In this document: positions 25,548 through 33,522 of the stretch, in pieces
Layout: every line of letters starts with the position of its first letter
Numbering within the stretch: position 1 is the stretch's first letter
From: G963667855 sp963667855
GTDB lineage: Bacteria; Planctomycetota; Phycisphaerae; UBA1845
DNA length: 64,000 bases
Assembly (NCBI GenBank): GCA_963667855.2
Contig: CAXXKI010000019.1
Span: 62,001-126,000, forward strand
Direction: 5' to 3'
Translations under genes and position numbers: made by a program
The notes under the pieces: model-generated
Told to the model about the DNA's origin: nothing
Seen by the model: only the letters and a program-made list of their open reading frames with translations
Databases searched by the model: none

Positions 25548-26393
25548 ATGATTTATCGTTCTTCTCAATGTTTTATTGCCGCACTCGTTTTGTGCATGGC
25601 GTTGCCGGCCTTTGCGGGACCTTATTCCGGTCCTGCCGATACGGGAAACGCGATTGATGCGGCCATCCCTTCCGCCAGCCCCCTGTTTACCGAATGGGCC
25701 GACACAATTCTGCCTGTCGGGTCGGGAACGTACTTTGCTCCTCGCGGAAGTACTGCGATCTCGGAAACGGGCTTCAACTGCCTGGGAGACCTGACCGCGG
25801 ATGAAATCGCCAACGGAGATGCACCGGGCTACCTGACGGTCAGTTTTCCGACAGGCATTGCCAACGGCAGCGGGGCTGATTTTGCTGTTTTTGAAAACGG
25901 TTTCGCGTTCGGCTCTCCAAATGGGTTGTTCATGGAACTGGCATACGTGGAGGTATCTGAAAACGGGCAGGATTTTATTCGCTTCCCATCAATCTCACTG
26001 AATGAAGCACCTGTGCAGGGTAGCGGAACCTTCGCCGGATATGACACATCGAATGTTTACAACCTGGCCGGCAAGCACGCTTCCGGATACGGCACGCCTT
26101 TTGATCTCGACGAACTGGCCAACCATCCACTCGTACTTGATGACACTGTAAATCTCAACAACATCCAGTACGTCCGTCTTGTGGACATTCCGGGGAACGG
26201 TGCTTTTAAAGACAGTGAGGGAAATCCAATTCTCGATAACTGGCTGACACAGGGTACCGGCGGTTTTGATTTCCGCCTGCCTGCAGGCCAGGGCATCGGC
26301 GTGCTAAACGCGGTTCCGGAACCGGCCTCCCTGGCTCTGCTATTGATCGGCGGGCTTGGACTGCTGCGCCGCGAACGTTCCCGCCAAGGATAG
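25548..26393 (+). CDS. PEP-CTERM protein, first gene under the cobalamin riboswitch
   Basis: A signal peptide (FIAALVLCMALPAFAGP) and a C-terminal sorting signal (VPEPASLALLL, then a hydrophobic stretch and RRERSR) mark a surface-exported exosortase substrate. The 220-residue mature body is strand-rich, acidic and contains FAVFENGF, YVEVSENGQDFIRF and a FDLDELANHPLV..VRLVDIPG block; I recall similar blocks in bacterial cell-surface proteins, without a named function. The ATG at 25548 is preferred, with GGAG 9 bp upstream; an ATG at 25533 is also in frame. It is the first of three PEP-CTERM genes after the riboswitch, so its product is presumably made when B12 is scarce. Confidence 0.82.
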   Translation: MIYRSSQCFIAALVLCMALPAFAGPYSGPADTGNAIDAAIPSASPLFTEWADTILPVGSGTYFAPRGSTAISETGFNCLGDLTADEIANGDAPGYLTVSFPTGIANGSGADFAVFENGFAFGSPNGLFMELAYVEVSENGQDFIRFPSISLNEAPVQGSGTFAGYDTSNVYNLAGKHASGYGTPFDLDELANHPLVLDDTVNLNNIQYVRLVDIPGNGAFKDSEGNPILDNWLTQGTGGFDFRLPAGQGIGVLNAVPEPASLALLLIGGLGLLRRERSRQG

Positions 26394-26610
26394 GACATGA
26401 CTGGCTGTTTTTTCGTGTTTCCTGGGGAGGAGACTGGGAATACTGCCTTGAATCGCTGCGTATGCGGTTTGAAGGTCTTGTATCCTTATTGGCTAATTCA
26501 GAATCCGGAATCTCACAGAATAATACGCGAGACGAAATTAGAACTTGCCGGACAGCAGGGATGCTGATTCGTACTTGCAATAACCCCGATAATCGGGAAA
26601 GGAGAAAAAC

Positions 26611-27270
26611 TTGAACCGCTCTTATTGCACAATAATGCTTATTTTCACCAGTGGATTAGTTGCCGTGTCTGCGGTCGCCGCACCGTATGATTTCGAAACA
26701 GGGCTGGGTACTACCGTCACAGTCGATGTAGAGGCATGGGCTGGAACCGGTGAGAATGAAACCATTCTCGTTGTAGACTGGAACAAGCTGGACGACAACG
26801 GGGCCGATACAGTCAGCGAATCTCATGCCTTCGGGTATCGCTGGGATGGAACCGCTTATGAATCCGACATGCTGAGTGATTTCAATGACACCGGTGTTCT
26901 CGCGGTGGATGCGGGGAATACCTATTCTTTTGTAATGAATATCGCTTTTGCCGATGAGGATGAACTCTGGGGCGCCCACATGCACGTCGAGTCGGGAAGT
27001 TGGAACCTGGCCAGCACGAGCGATCCGTACGCGTACTGGGGTGGCTGGGGCGATCCCAACTCGGGATGGGACTTCAACACAGCAGGAATGAATGAAGAAC
27101 TCCTGGCCGACGGCCAGTTTGAAGGCATCAATGCCATCATGTATTACGGAACCATGCCTTCTTACGCGAATGATCAGTTGGATATCCCGCTTGTTCCCGA
27201 ACCCGCTTCGCTTGGTTTATTCGGAATCTGTGGAATGATCCTTATCAGCCGCAAACGCCGATCCCGCTGA
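26611..27270 (+). CDS. PEP-CTERM protein, second gene of the B12-controlled operon
   Basis: The start is a TTG at 26611 because AAAGGAG lies 6 bp upstream. The protein has a signal peptide (MLIFTSGLVAVSAVAAP) and a PEP-CTERM tail (VPEPASLGLFG, hydrophobic, SRKRRSR). The mature body of about 165 residues is acidic and rich in Trp, Gly and Tyr, with TVTVDVEAWAGTGENETILVVDW, GYRWDG and YWGGWGDPNSGWDF. I do not recognise the domain from sequence alone. It sits 217 bp behind the first PEP-CTERM gene with no terminator in between, so it is likely on the same riboswitch-controlled transcript. Export and anchoring would need an exosortase encoded elsewhere. Confidence 0.8.
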   Translation: MNRSYCTIMLIFTSGLVAVSAVAAPYDFETGLGTTVTVDVEAWAGTGENETILVVDWNKLDDNGADTVSESHAFGYRWDGTAYESDMLSDFNDTGVLAVDAGNTYSFVMNIAFADEDELWGAHMHVESGSWNLASTSDPYAYWGGWGDPNSGWDFNTAGMNEELLADGQFEGINAIMYYGTMPSYANDQLDIPLVPEPASLGLFGICGMILISRKRRSR

Positions 27271-27371
27271 TATTTTTATTAATTTTCCGGCAGTCGATAT
27301 TTCGACCGCCACTTTCTTCTTTTGCAGATAACGTGAGCCTTTTAAGGCAAAAGGCCCCCGGGAGAATACAG

Positions 27372-28313
27372 ATGTTTTATACGAAATTCAAACTAACCGT
27401 ATTGTGCAGCCTTATCATTGGAACAACCGCAACCGGCGTAATTGCCGGACCATGGGCTGACCGCGTCGTGTACGATCACAACGGAACGGCACAAACATTC
27501 GGACCTTTTCATTCCAGCTCCTACTGGAAAAATCCGGAAGCAATCACGGGAAAAGTCAATACGATCGATCGGGATGACACAAACTGGTCGAATCCCACAT
27601 TTCGTGAAATCCATATGGCCTGGCCCGCCTGGTACCAGGGTTCCAATGACGCAAGCCTGACCGGGCAACCTTATGACAGTAGCGTAACGAGAAACAACGG
27701 CACCGGGCTTCGATCGGGCAGCCAGATTGTTGTCGAGTTTGATGAGCGAATTATCAACAATGCCGACGATGGCGGCGCATACAACTGGGGCGTCGATTTT
27801 ATCGTTCATGGAAATTCCTTCTTTCAAGGTGCGGAAGGAATGACTTACCCCGATACCAATATGGAAACCTATCACATCACCGAGGGCGGAGGTGTTTTTG
27901 CCGAGCCGGTCACAGTGAGCGTGGCACAATCTCTTGATGGACCGTGGTATACCTTCAGTTCCCCTACCGCTGATAACTATTTCCCGACTCAGCCGTGGGC
28001 GTGGGACTGGGAAGCTGACGACTGGTCCGACGAGGAACTCGACTGGACCAAACCCGTAAATCCGGACCTTACAGGTGAAGATTTCGGCGGCTTGTCTGTT
28101 GCTGAAGCGATAGATCTATACGAGGGCTCAGCCGGTGGTACCGGTTTTGATATCAACGTGTTCGGGCTTGACTGGATTCAATACGTGATGGTGTCATCAC
28201 CCGGGAATTACGAAGGTGAAATTACCGGAATTGTTGATGTCGCTGTGCCTGAACCGGCCTCAATCGGTTTGCTCGGGATTGGAATTGCATTACTTGCTGT
28301 CCGGAAGCGTTAA
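27372..28313 (+). CDS. PEP-CTERM protein, third gene of the B12-controlled operon
   Basis: The ATG at 27372 is preferred, with GGGAG 8 bp upstream; a GTG at 27333 is in frame. A signal peptide (LCSLIIGTTATGVIAGP) precedes a strand-rich body containing QIVVEFDERI, WGVDFIVHGNSFF, EPVTVSVAQSLDGPWYTF and FGLDWIQYVMVSS. The blocks FDERI..GVDFIVHGN and ..VSVAQSLDG.WY parallel FAVFENGF and YVEVSENGQDF of the first gene, so the two may be distant relatives. The C-terminus is a PEP-CTERM signal (VPEPASIGLLGIG, then RKR). A strong intrinsic terminator follows 16 bp after the stop. Confidence 0.82.
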   Translation: MFYTKFKLTVLCSLIIGTTATGVIAGPWADRVVYDHNGTAQTFGPFHSSSYWKNPEAITGKVNTIDRDDTNWSNPTFREIHMAWPAWYQGSNDASLTGQPYDSSVTRNNGTGLRSGSQIVVEFDERIINNADDGGAYNWGVDFIVHGNSFFQGAEGMTYPDTNMETYHITEGGGVFAEPVTVSVAQSLDGPWYTFSSPTADNYFPTQPWAWDWEADDWSDEELDWTKPVNPDLTGEDFGGLSVAEAIDLYEGSAGGTGFDINVFGLDWIQYVMVSSPGNYEGEITGIVDVAVPEPASIGLLGIGIALLAVRKR

Positions 28314-28329
28314 AGTTTAACTCTTTTGC

Positions 28330-28366
28330 GAAAGAGCTGGCCACTCCGGCCAGCTCTTTCCTTTTT
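28330..28366 (+). terminator. Intrinsic terminator within the B12-controlled cluster
   Basis: GAAAGAGCTGGCC (28330-28342) pairs perfectly with 28348-28360 across a 5-nt loop, followed by CTTTTT. It separates the three PEP-CTERM genes from the beta-propeller and pseudopilin genes, so those two depend on read-through or on another promoter. Confidence 0.88.
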
Positions 28367-28382
28367 CCAGGTGAGGGCCATT

Positions 28383-29996
28383 ATGAATATCAATCACTCA
28401 TTCCAGAAACCTGTCTGCCTGATAGTTTTCCTTTTTTCCACATGGTGCATGACACCAACTTACGGATTGGACTGGACACACTGGGGCGGAGATCCCGCAC
28501 ATACAGGTACCGCATTGAATGCCCCTGCGGATCTTGGACATATCGCCTGGAATGCGGTTCCCGAAACGGCACCGGGCGAACTGGAAGAGTTCGTCGCGCG
28601 CGGCGGAGTTGTAGTCAGTGACGAGAAAGTGTTCATCACCGGACGGCATTATGCGGATGATGGTACGGGATTGTGGGATCATACTTTCAACATCGTAATT
28701 GCCTATGACGCGGAAACCGGGGAGAGACTCTGGGATACCGAAGTGGATGCAGACAGCTACGAATACGACAGTTGGGCGACACCGGCCGTTGATGTCGTCA
28801 ATGGTACTGTCATCGTGGCATCGCATTTCACCGTTTATGCTTTGGCAATAACCAATGGGGATATCGCGTGGGAACGCGATCTTCCCCAGGTTCTGGTAAA
28901 CGCGTCCCCGACGGTTACAAGCGGTCTGGAGGTGGACGGTGTCGCCGCAAATCGAGTGTTCATAACTGATTACACCGGTTTCGCGACTTCCGGCGGAGGG
29001 GTTTACGCTATCAATGTTTCTCCCTATGAGGAGACATCGAATCCGTATCAGCCGGGTGACATTGTCTGGCAGGATCGAACTCTTCCCGGAACAAGCGGAA
29101 ACACCGTCGCGTACAGTGATGGCCATGTATACGTCGGTTCAACACACGGTGGAGTGATTCGAAGTTATGACGCAGTTGACGGAGGAACACCCGGAGTAAC
29201 CGGAGAACCACGCTGGGAAGCGGATACGAAGATCGATCAACTGTCACAGTATGCGGGGTTTTATGGCGGGGTAGTGATTCGGAATCAGCATGTCTATGCG
29301 GCCGCTTACAACTTTTATGGAACCGGTAACACGAGCCGGCTTTACAAGCTGGCCGCTGATGATGGAAAAATAATATGGGAGCAACCTTGCGAAAGAACGG
29401 ATTCGATCCCGGTGGTTACGGAAGACGGGCGGATTTTCCTGTCGGCTGGCATTGAGGGATTCGGGTCGGCAGTGAAGATCCAGGCTTTTCAGGATCACGG
29501 CGATTACGCTGCGCAACTCTGGGATACTCACGTCGCTACCGGCGGAAGCCTGAACATAGGTGGATGGACACATCAACCATTGTTCTCTGATGGTCTTTTG
29601 TATTGCGGTACTCCCGATGAATCGCAGTTTTTTGCTCCCTATACGGATCTGTATATTCTTGATGTTTCATACGAACCGGGAGACGCCGGTTTCATTGTCG
29701 ATCACGTAACCGGCGGTGGCGGAAGCCCTGCCGCAACTGGGCGTTATCTCTATTCGCTGGGAAACAGCGGACTTGTCGCCTTCCGCGGATGCGGTGAGGG
29801 AGATATGGATATCGATGGTGATGTGGATCTTGAAGATTACTTCATCTGGACAGAATGCTTAAGTGGGCCGGGGCAGATAACGCCTCCAGGCGGTTGTGAA
29901 TATAGCGATTTCGCATGTGCCGATCTCGATTTTGACGGCGATGTGGATCTTGTTGACTATAGTGTTTTTCAGCATGCCCTGGTCCAGGACGACTAA
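28383..29996 (+). CDS. Secreted PQQ-type beta-propeller with dockerin-like tail, 537 aa
   Basis: The ATG at 28383 follows an AGGTGAGG stretch. A signal peptide (LIVFLFSTWCMTPTYGLD) leads into repeated blades of the PQQ/BamB type: VIAYDAETGERLWDTEV, VYALAITNGDIAWERDL, GVIRSYDAVDGG, LYKLAADDGKIIWEQP. The last 70 residues hold two Ca-binding loops, GDMDIDGDVDLEDYFIW and LDFDGDVDLVDYSVFQ, the dockerin/EF-hand-like module seen on many planctomycete exoproteins. No catalytic residues are evident. The product is probably a periplasmic or surface binding protein. It overlaps no neighbour, and the pseudopilin gene starts 3 bp after its stop, so those two are coupled. In Bacteroides a surface beta-propeller (BtuG) binds B12; a parallel role here is my inference. 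Confidence 0.83.
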   Translation: MNINHSFQKPVCLIVFLFSTWCMTPTYGLDWTHWGGDPAHTGTALNAPADLGHIAWNAVPETAPGELEEFVARGGVVVSDEKVFITGRHYADDGTGLWDHTFNIVIAYDAETGERLWDTEVDADSYEYDSWATPAVDVVNGTVIVASHFTVYALAITNGDIAWERDLPQVLVNASPTVTSGLEVDGVAANRVFITDYTGFATSGGGVYAINVSPYEETSNPYQPGDIVWQDRTLPGTSGNTVAYSDGHVYVGSTHGGVIRSYDAVDGGTPGVTGEPRWEADTKIDQLSQYAGFYGGVVIRNQHVYAAAYNFYGTGNTSRLYKLAADDGKIIWEQPCERTDSIPVVTEDGRIFLSAGIEGFGSAVKIQAFQDHGDYAAQLWDTHVATGGSLNIGGWTHQPLFSDGLLYCGTPDESQFFAPYTDLYILDVSYEPGDAGFIVDHVTGGGGSPAATGRYLYSLGNSGLVAFRGCGEGDMDIDGDVDLEDYFIWTECLSGPGQITPPGGCEYSDFACADLDFDGDVDLVDYSVFQHALVQDD

Positions 29997-29999
29997 TTG

Positions 30000-30839
30000 A
30001 TGAAGAGCCGTTCTTCTCAAACACGCTTTGGTTTTACACTAGCCGAGTTGCTGGTTTGCGTTGCGGTTATAGCAATCCTGCTCTCGATCCTGCTGCCTTC
30101 GCTTTCTTCCGCCCGGCGGCAGGCGAAGCAGGTTGTCTGTGGAACCAACCTGCGGCAGTTGGGAATTGCGTTTTCAATGTATGCGGCGGAGCACAACGGG
30201 AAAGCAATGCCGCTCGCCTATACGGATCATGACATAGTAGGCTTTGATCCACCAATCTACTGGTGGGGAATGATCGATAATAATACTGTCGATCATACAA
30301 AGGGGTTTGTCTGGCCTTACCTGCAAAGCGATCTGAAGCAGGACAGCGTTTACGAGTGCCCTCAGCAACCGTGGAAATCCTACACTCCACAGGGCGCTTC
30401 GCAGAAAGATGTCACGAGTACGTACGGATACAACGGCTATTTTCTCTGCCCGCCGCATACTCCAGGATGGAGCTACCAGATTGGTAAACGCCCGTGGCAG
30501 AATATCGATACTCTGCGCGACCCGTCAATGCTTTTCGTGTTCGGGGACACCATGCTGGCATGGGTTGGAGGATTGCAGAATAACGCCCTGATAGATCCGC
30601 CTCGCCTGTACCAGAAGCCACTGTGGAGATTGAACACGAGTCCGACAACCTGTTTCAGGCACTCGGATAAAACCCAAATGGTTTCTGCTGACGGGCACGT
30701 TGAAGCGTATGGTCCGAAAGATCACCTTCCAAAAACCGGGGGAAACGCTCGACTTCGAGAATTGTGGAACACTCACCGAATTGGTTCGGTCGGAAAACTC
30801 AATTCCCCCCATTACGTCCCTGACTGGCGAGACTGGTAG
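30000..30839 (+). CDS. Pseudopilin-like protein, H-X9-DG type, 279 aa
   Basis: A prepilin leader and methylation motif (GFTLAELL with the following hydrophobic helix VAVIAILLSILLPSL) is present near the N-terminus. The C-terminal part has the block CFRHSDKTQMVSADGHV, the His-to-Asp-Gly signature of a large planctomycete pseudopilin group. The body holds several Trp-rich strands (PPIYWWGMI, YECPQQPWK). Such proteins are cleaved by prepilin peptidase and are thought to be assembled or exported by a type II secretion-like machine; the GspE-type ATPase at 11472 is a possible partner. ATG at 30000 is 3 bp behind the beta-propeller stop, which implies translational coupling. The gene ends 6 bp from the convergent M48 protease gene. 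Confidence 0.85.
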   Translation: MKSRSSQTRFGFTLAELLVCVAVIAILLSILLPSLSSARRQAKQVVCGTNLRQLGIAFSMYAAEHNGKAMPLAYTDHDIVGFDPPIYWWGMIDNNTVDHTKGFVWPYLQSDLKQDSVYECPQQPWKSYTPQGASQKDVTSTYGYNGYFLCPPHTPGWSYQIGKRPWQNIDTLRDPSMLFVFGDTMLAWVGGLQNNALIDPPRLYQKPLWRLNTSPTTCFRHSDKTQMVSADGHVEAYGPKDHLPKTGGNARLRELWNTHRIGSVGKLNSPHYVPDWRDW

Positions 30840-30845
30840 AGACGG

Positions 30846-33038
30846 TTACTGGATTTTCAATGGTTTAAGCCCAATAGATTTTTCCACCCTTTCGGCCATG
30901 CTGGCCAGCTCGCCCATGATTCTACCGTATAGCGAATCGAGGTTATCGACTATTCGCTCCGCTACATGTATTGTCCCGCCAAAGTCATCCGAGGTGGGTA
31001 TCGTACCAACAACGTGATCGGCCAGGGAGATATTACCGGTTGTATGCTTGAACGGATATGGCTCGTTAAGCAGACGTTCTCGAATATGGCGCATCTGGTC
31101 CTGAAGTTCCCGCAACAACCGGCCTATTCGACTTTTGATTTCAGGTTCGATTTCGGTTTCTTCGGCGATTATGCTCGCCCAGGCGTGGAGCAGCATTTGT
31201 TTATTCCTCAGGATGCTATGAGCGGCGGATACACTACGGATCTGGGTAAGCGTGTCGATCAGCTTGTCAGCCCGGCGGCGGAGAATGTCACCGTTAACCA
31301 CTCTGGCGGATATCTCTTCGACCGACAGCAGGGAAATAGCACATAGAAGCCGAAGCCGGATAACCTGATCGATTTTAACCAGGTTATCCGATAGTTTTGC
31401 GGCCGACTGCTTGAGCCGATCCAGTTCCAGCGGAACATCGGCCGCCTTTGAAGACTTCAAATCGAAATCCTTTGGGTTTAACTTAATGCCCGCGTCAATC
31501 AGTGAGCTGACCATCGTCGCTCTTGATATCGTTTCCTGTACTTCACCGTAAGTATCATAGGTATTGCGTATTGCGACTAATGATTTTTCCAGCGCCTCGC
31601 GAGACCGTTTCAAGCGGACGAGACAATCCTTGGGAGGCAATTTGAAGACCTCGGTCGCCCTTTCCAGGTTCAACAGTCTCAGCGGAGTAAGGCAGCCGTG
31701 GAAATATCTGCTTGCGGCTTGGTGATCCTTTCTGGCCGCTTCCACCATTTTTGTCATATCCGCAGTGGAAACCAACTGTTTTGGCGTAACATTCGGGCCG
31801 AGTATGTCCTGGTAATACCACAAGGTTATACTTTGACATAAACCGGGGAAATTGTCGAATAGAATCGACGTGGATCCGTCCACTCGGAAAATGCCTTCTT
31901 CCCAATCTTTCTCCGCCCGGCGGATTCGAGCACCACTGGACGGGTGCGTATCAAACAACCCGGTTTTGCCTTCCTGCAGCCTTTTGTAAACCTCATCGCG
32001 CAACTGCCTGGGGCAACTGTCGGCACGCATAGCGAGAAGGCGGGGAAAATCATCAGCAAGCTTACCGTCCTGCCAGCTATGCCCCAGCTCGGAGTGGACT
32101 ATTTCCGATGCAACCATCAATAACTGCACTCTGCGTCTATAAGCAACAACCGCCTCACTACCGACCACACGCGCCGCATGACGATCAGCGTCGTATTCCA
32201 TCTGCCTGAGCATTGCACAACTGATAACATGACCGATCATCATCAGCAACCAGAGTATGCCACGGGTAATCCACACGAATAATCGGGCAAGCATAAATAC
32301 GATTGCGATTCTCCCCTCTTCGTGATGTGAGGTTTCGGTCAGCCATTCGTCCCACGAATCACGCTCGTATACTACCCGGGAAAACCAGAAGTTTACCGAA
32401 CGAATTATGTAGGTAAGCCTCATTCCGAGTCCCTGGGCGAAGTGACCGAACTCATGAGCCAAAACTTCGGTAAACTGTCGCAGACTCACGCCGGCCACGA
32501 GGGGTACGCCGATAGTCAATACCAGATCGCCGGGCCAGAATAGACTCCAGAATCCACGGCGAAAAGAGGCCGAAGCATTGATTTCACAATCCACGTCAAT
32601 TCGTTTAGGTTTGGGTGAACCAATTACTTCGCACAAGCGATGAACGAACGCGAAAAGTTGTGGTTCGTTTTTCGGTACGAGAGAGATACGCCGCTCTCTT
32701 CTCCCTGCCCGGGCAAAAAGCGGTTTAACCATAAAAAAGACCAGAATCGCACCAATGACTATCGGAGCCAGATAGAGAAGAAAAGCACCTATTCGTACCC
32801 GGCCCCTGCCGTATGACATTAAGTGCGTATTTTCAACCGCATGATAATAGATCCCGTACCCGGCAAGTCCTATCAGGCCAATATAAATGACCGGGAGGAG
32901 AACCATGGCCATTGCCACCACGATCATACCGGCGAAATAAAGCGGGGAGGTCCATACGCGTTTGATTTTCCCTTCGAACGCGTCAATAGCCTCGGCAGAC
33001 GTTTTTACTGTTTTCGCTGTTCCGGCAGTTTCCAGCAA
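30846..33038 (-). CDS. M48-family membrane metalloprotease, 730 aa
   Basis: The zinc motif HEFGH is at about residue 195 in VLAHEFGHFAQGLG; a downstream YDADRHA segment supplies the third ligand region, as in M48 (HtpX/Ste24-like) peptidases. At least four membrane segments surround it (YFAGMIVVAMAMVLLPVIYIG, FLLYLAPIVIGAILVFFMV, FVWITRGILWLLMMIG). The C-terminal 330 residues are helical and unlike the core family, giving an unusual length of about 730 aa. I chose TTG at 33038 because AAGGAG lies 7 bp upstream; an in-frame ATG at 33056 lacks such a site. It stands alone on the minus strand. Confidence 0.8.
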   Translation of the reverse strand: MLETAGTAKTVKTSAEAIDAFEGKIKRVWTSPLYFAGMIVVAMAMVLLPVIYIGLIGLAGYGIYYHAVENTHLMSYGRGRVRIGAFLLYLAPIVIGAILVFFMVKPLFARAGRRERRISLVPKNEPQLFAFVHRLCEVIGSPKPKRIDVDCEINASASFRRGFWSLFWPGDLVLTIGVPLVAGVSLRQFTEVLAHEFGHFAQGLGMRLTYIIRSVNFWFSRVVYERDSWDEWLTETSHHEEGRIAIVFMLARLFVWITRGILWLLMMIGHVISCAMLRQMEYDADRHAARVVGSEAVVAYRRRVQLLMVASEIVHSELGHSWQDGKLADDFPRLLAMRADSCPRQLRDEVYKRLQEGKTGLFDTHPSSGARIRRAEKDWEEGIFRVDGSTSILFDNFPGLCQSITLWYYQDILGPNVTPKQLVSTADMTKMVEAARKDHQAASRYFHGCLTPLRLLNLERATEVFKLPPKDCLVRLKRSREALEKSLVAIRNTYDTYGEVQETISRATMVSSLIDAGIKLNPKDFDLKSSKAADVPLELDRLKQSAAKLSDNLVKIDQVIRLRLLCAISLLSVEEISARVVNGDILRRRADKLIDTLTQIRSVSAAHSILRNKQMLLHAWASIIAEETEIEPEIKSRIGRLLRELQDQMRHIRERLLNEPYPFKHTTGNISLADHVVGTIPTSDDFGGTIHVAERIVDNLDSLYGRIMGELASMAERVEKSIGLKPLKIQ

Positions 33039-33522
33039 TGTCGATCTCCTTGCCATTAAGTCTTATTTCCGTCACCACAACTTCAAATCGTACTTATTTT
33101 TTAATTCCCAAACAAGCATAAACACAAATTTGCCCGAGAGTTAACGAGAGGTGACGCCGGTACTCAGTATTCCGTCGGGCCTGTTAACCCGACTTGCGGC
33201 TGGTAGTTTCGGCATCGGTATTTCCCAAATTCCCAGACACATTCCTGTTCCTATTCTTTTCTACAGCGAACACGCCCCAATGCAGCAGCAGTAATTTTCT
33301 ATCACCTAGCTTTATATATCCGCACGGCTGCAGCTGGCATTTACAGCCTGCTACGGCGATGAAACTGTTTCTCCGCCAGTGGTTCAATACCGGTTAATGG
33401 CTCATTGATTTTGGTCCCCGCGATTCATAAAATAGATTTATCGTCAGCCGTTATTTTCCGCACTTGCGGAGCACGCGCAGCATTGGTAATGGAACCAGCA
33501 GAGTTCAATCGAAAGCATAATC
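33039..33522. other. Divergent intergenic region, M48 protease and GH16 genes
   Basis: About 480 bp without a supported gene. It contains a promoter-like pair for the GH16 gene at 33405-33433. Several short open frames run through it but none has a start context or domain. Confidence 0.4.
33405..33433 (+). promoter_or_regulatory. Candidate sigma-70 promoter of the GH16 gene
   Basis: TTGATT (33405-33410) and TAAAAT (33428-33433) are 17 bp apart, about 90 bp before the ATG at 33523. Confidence 0.4.

Noticed and set aside
28326..28382. Earlier in-frame start for the beta-propeller gene
   Set aside because: It would begin inside the intrinsic terminator; the ATG at 28383 has a ribosome-binding site and a signal peptide.
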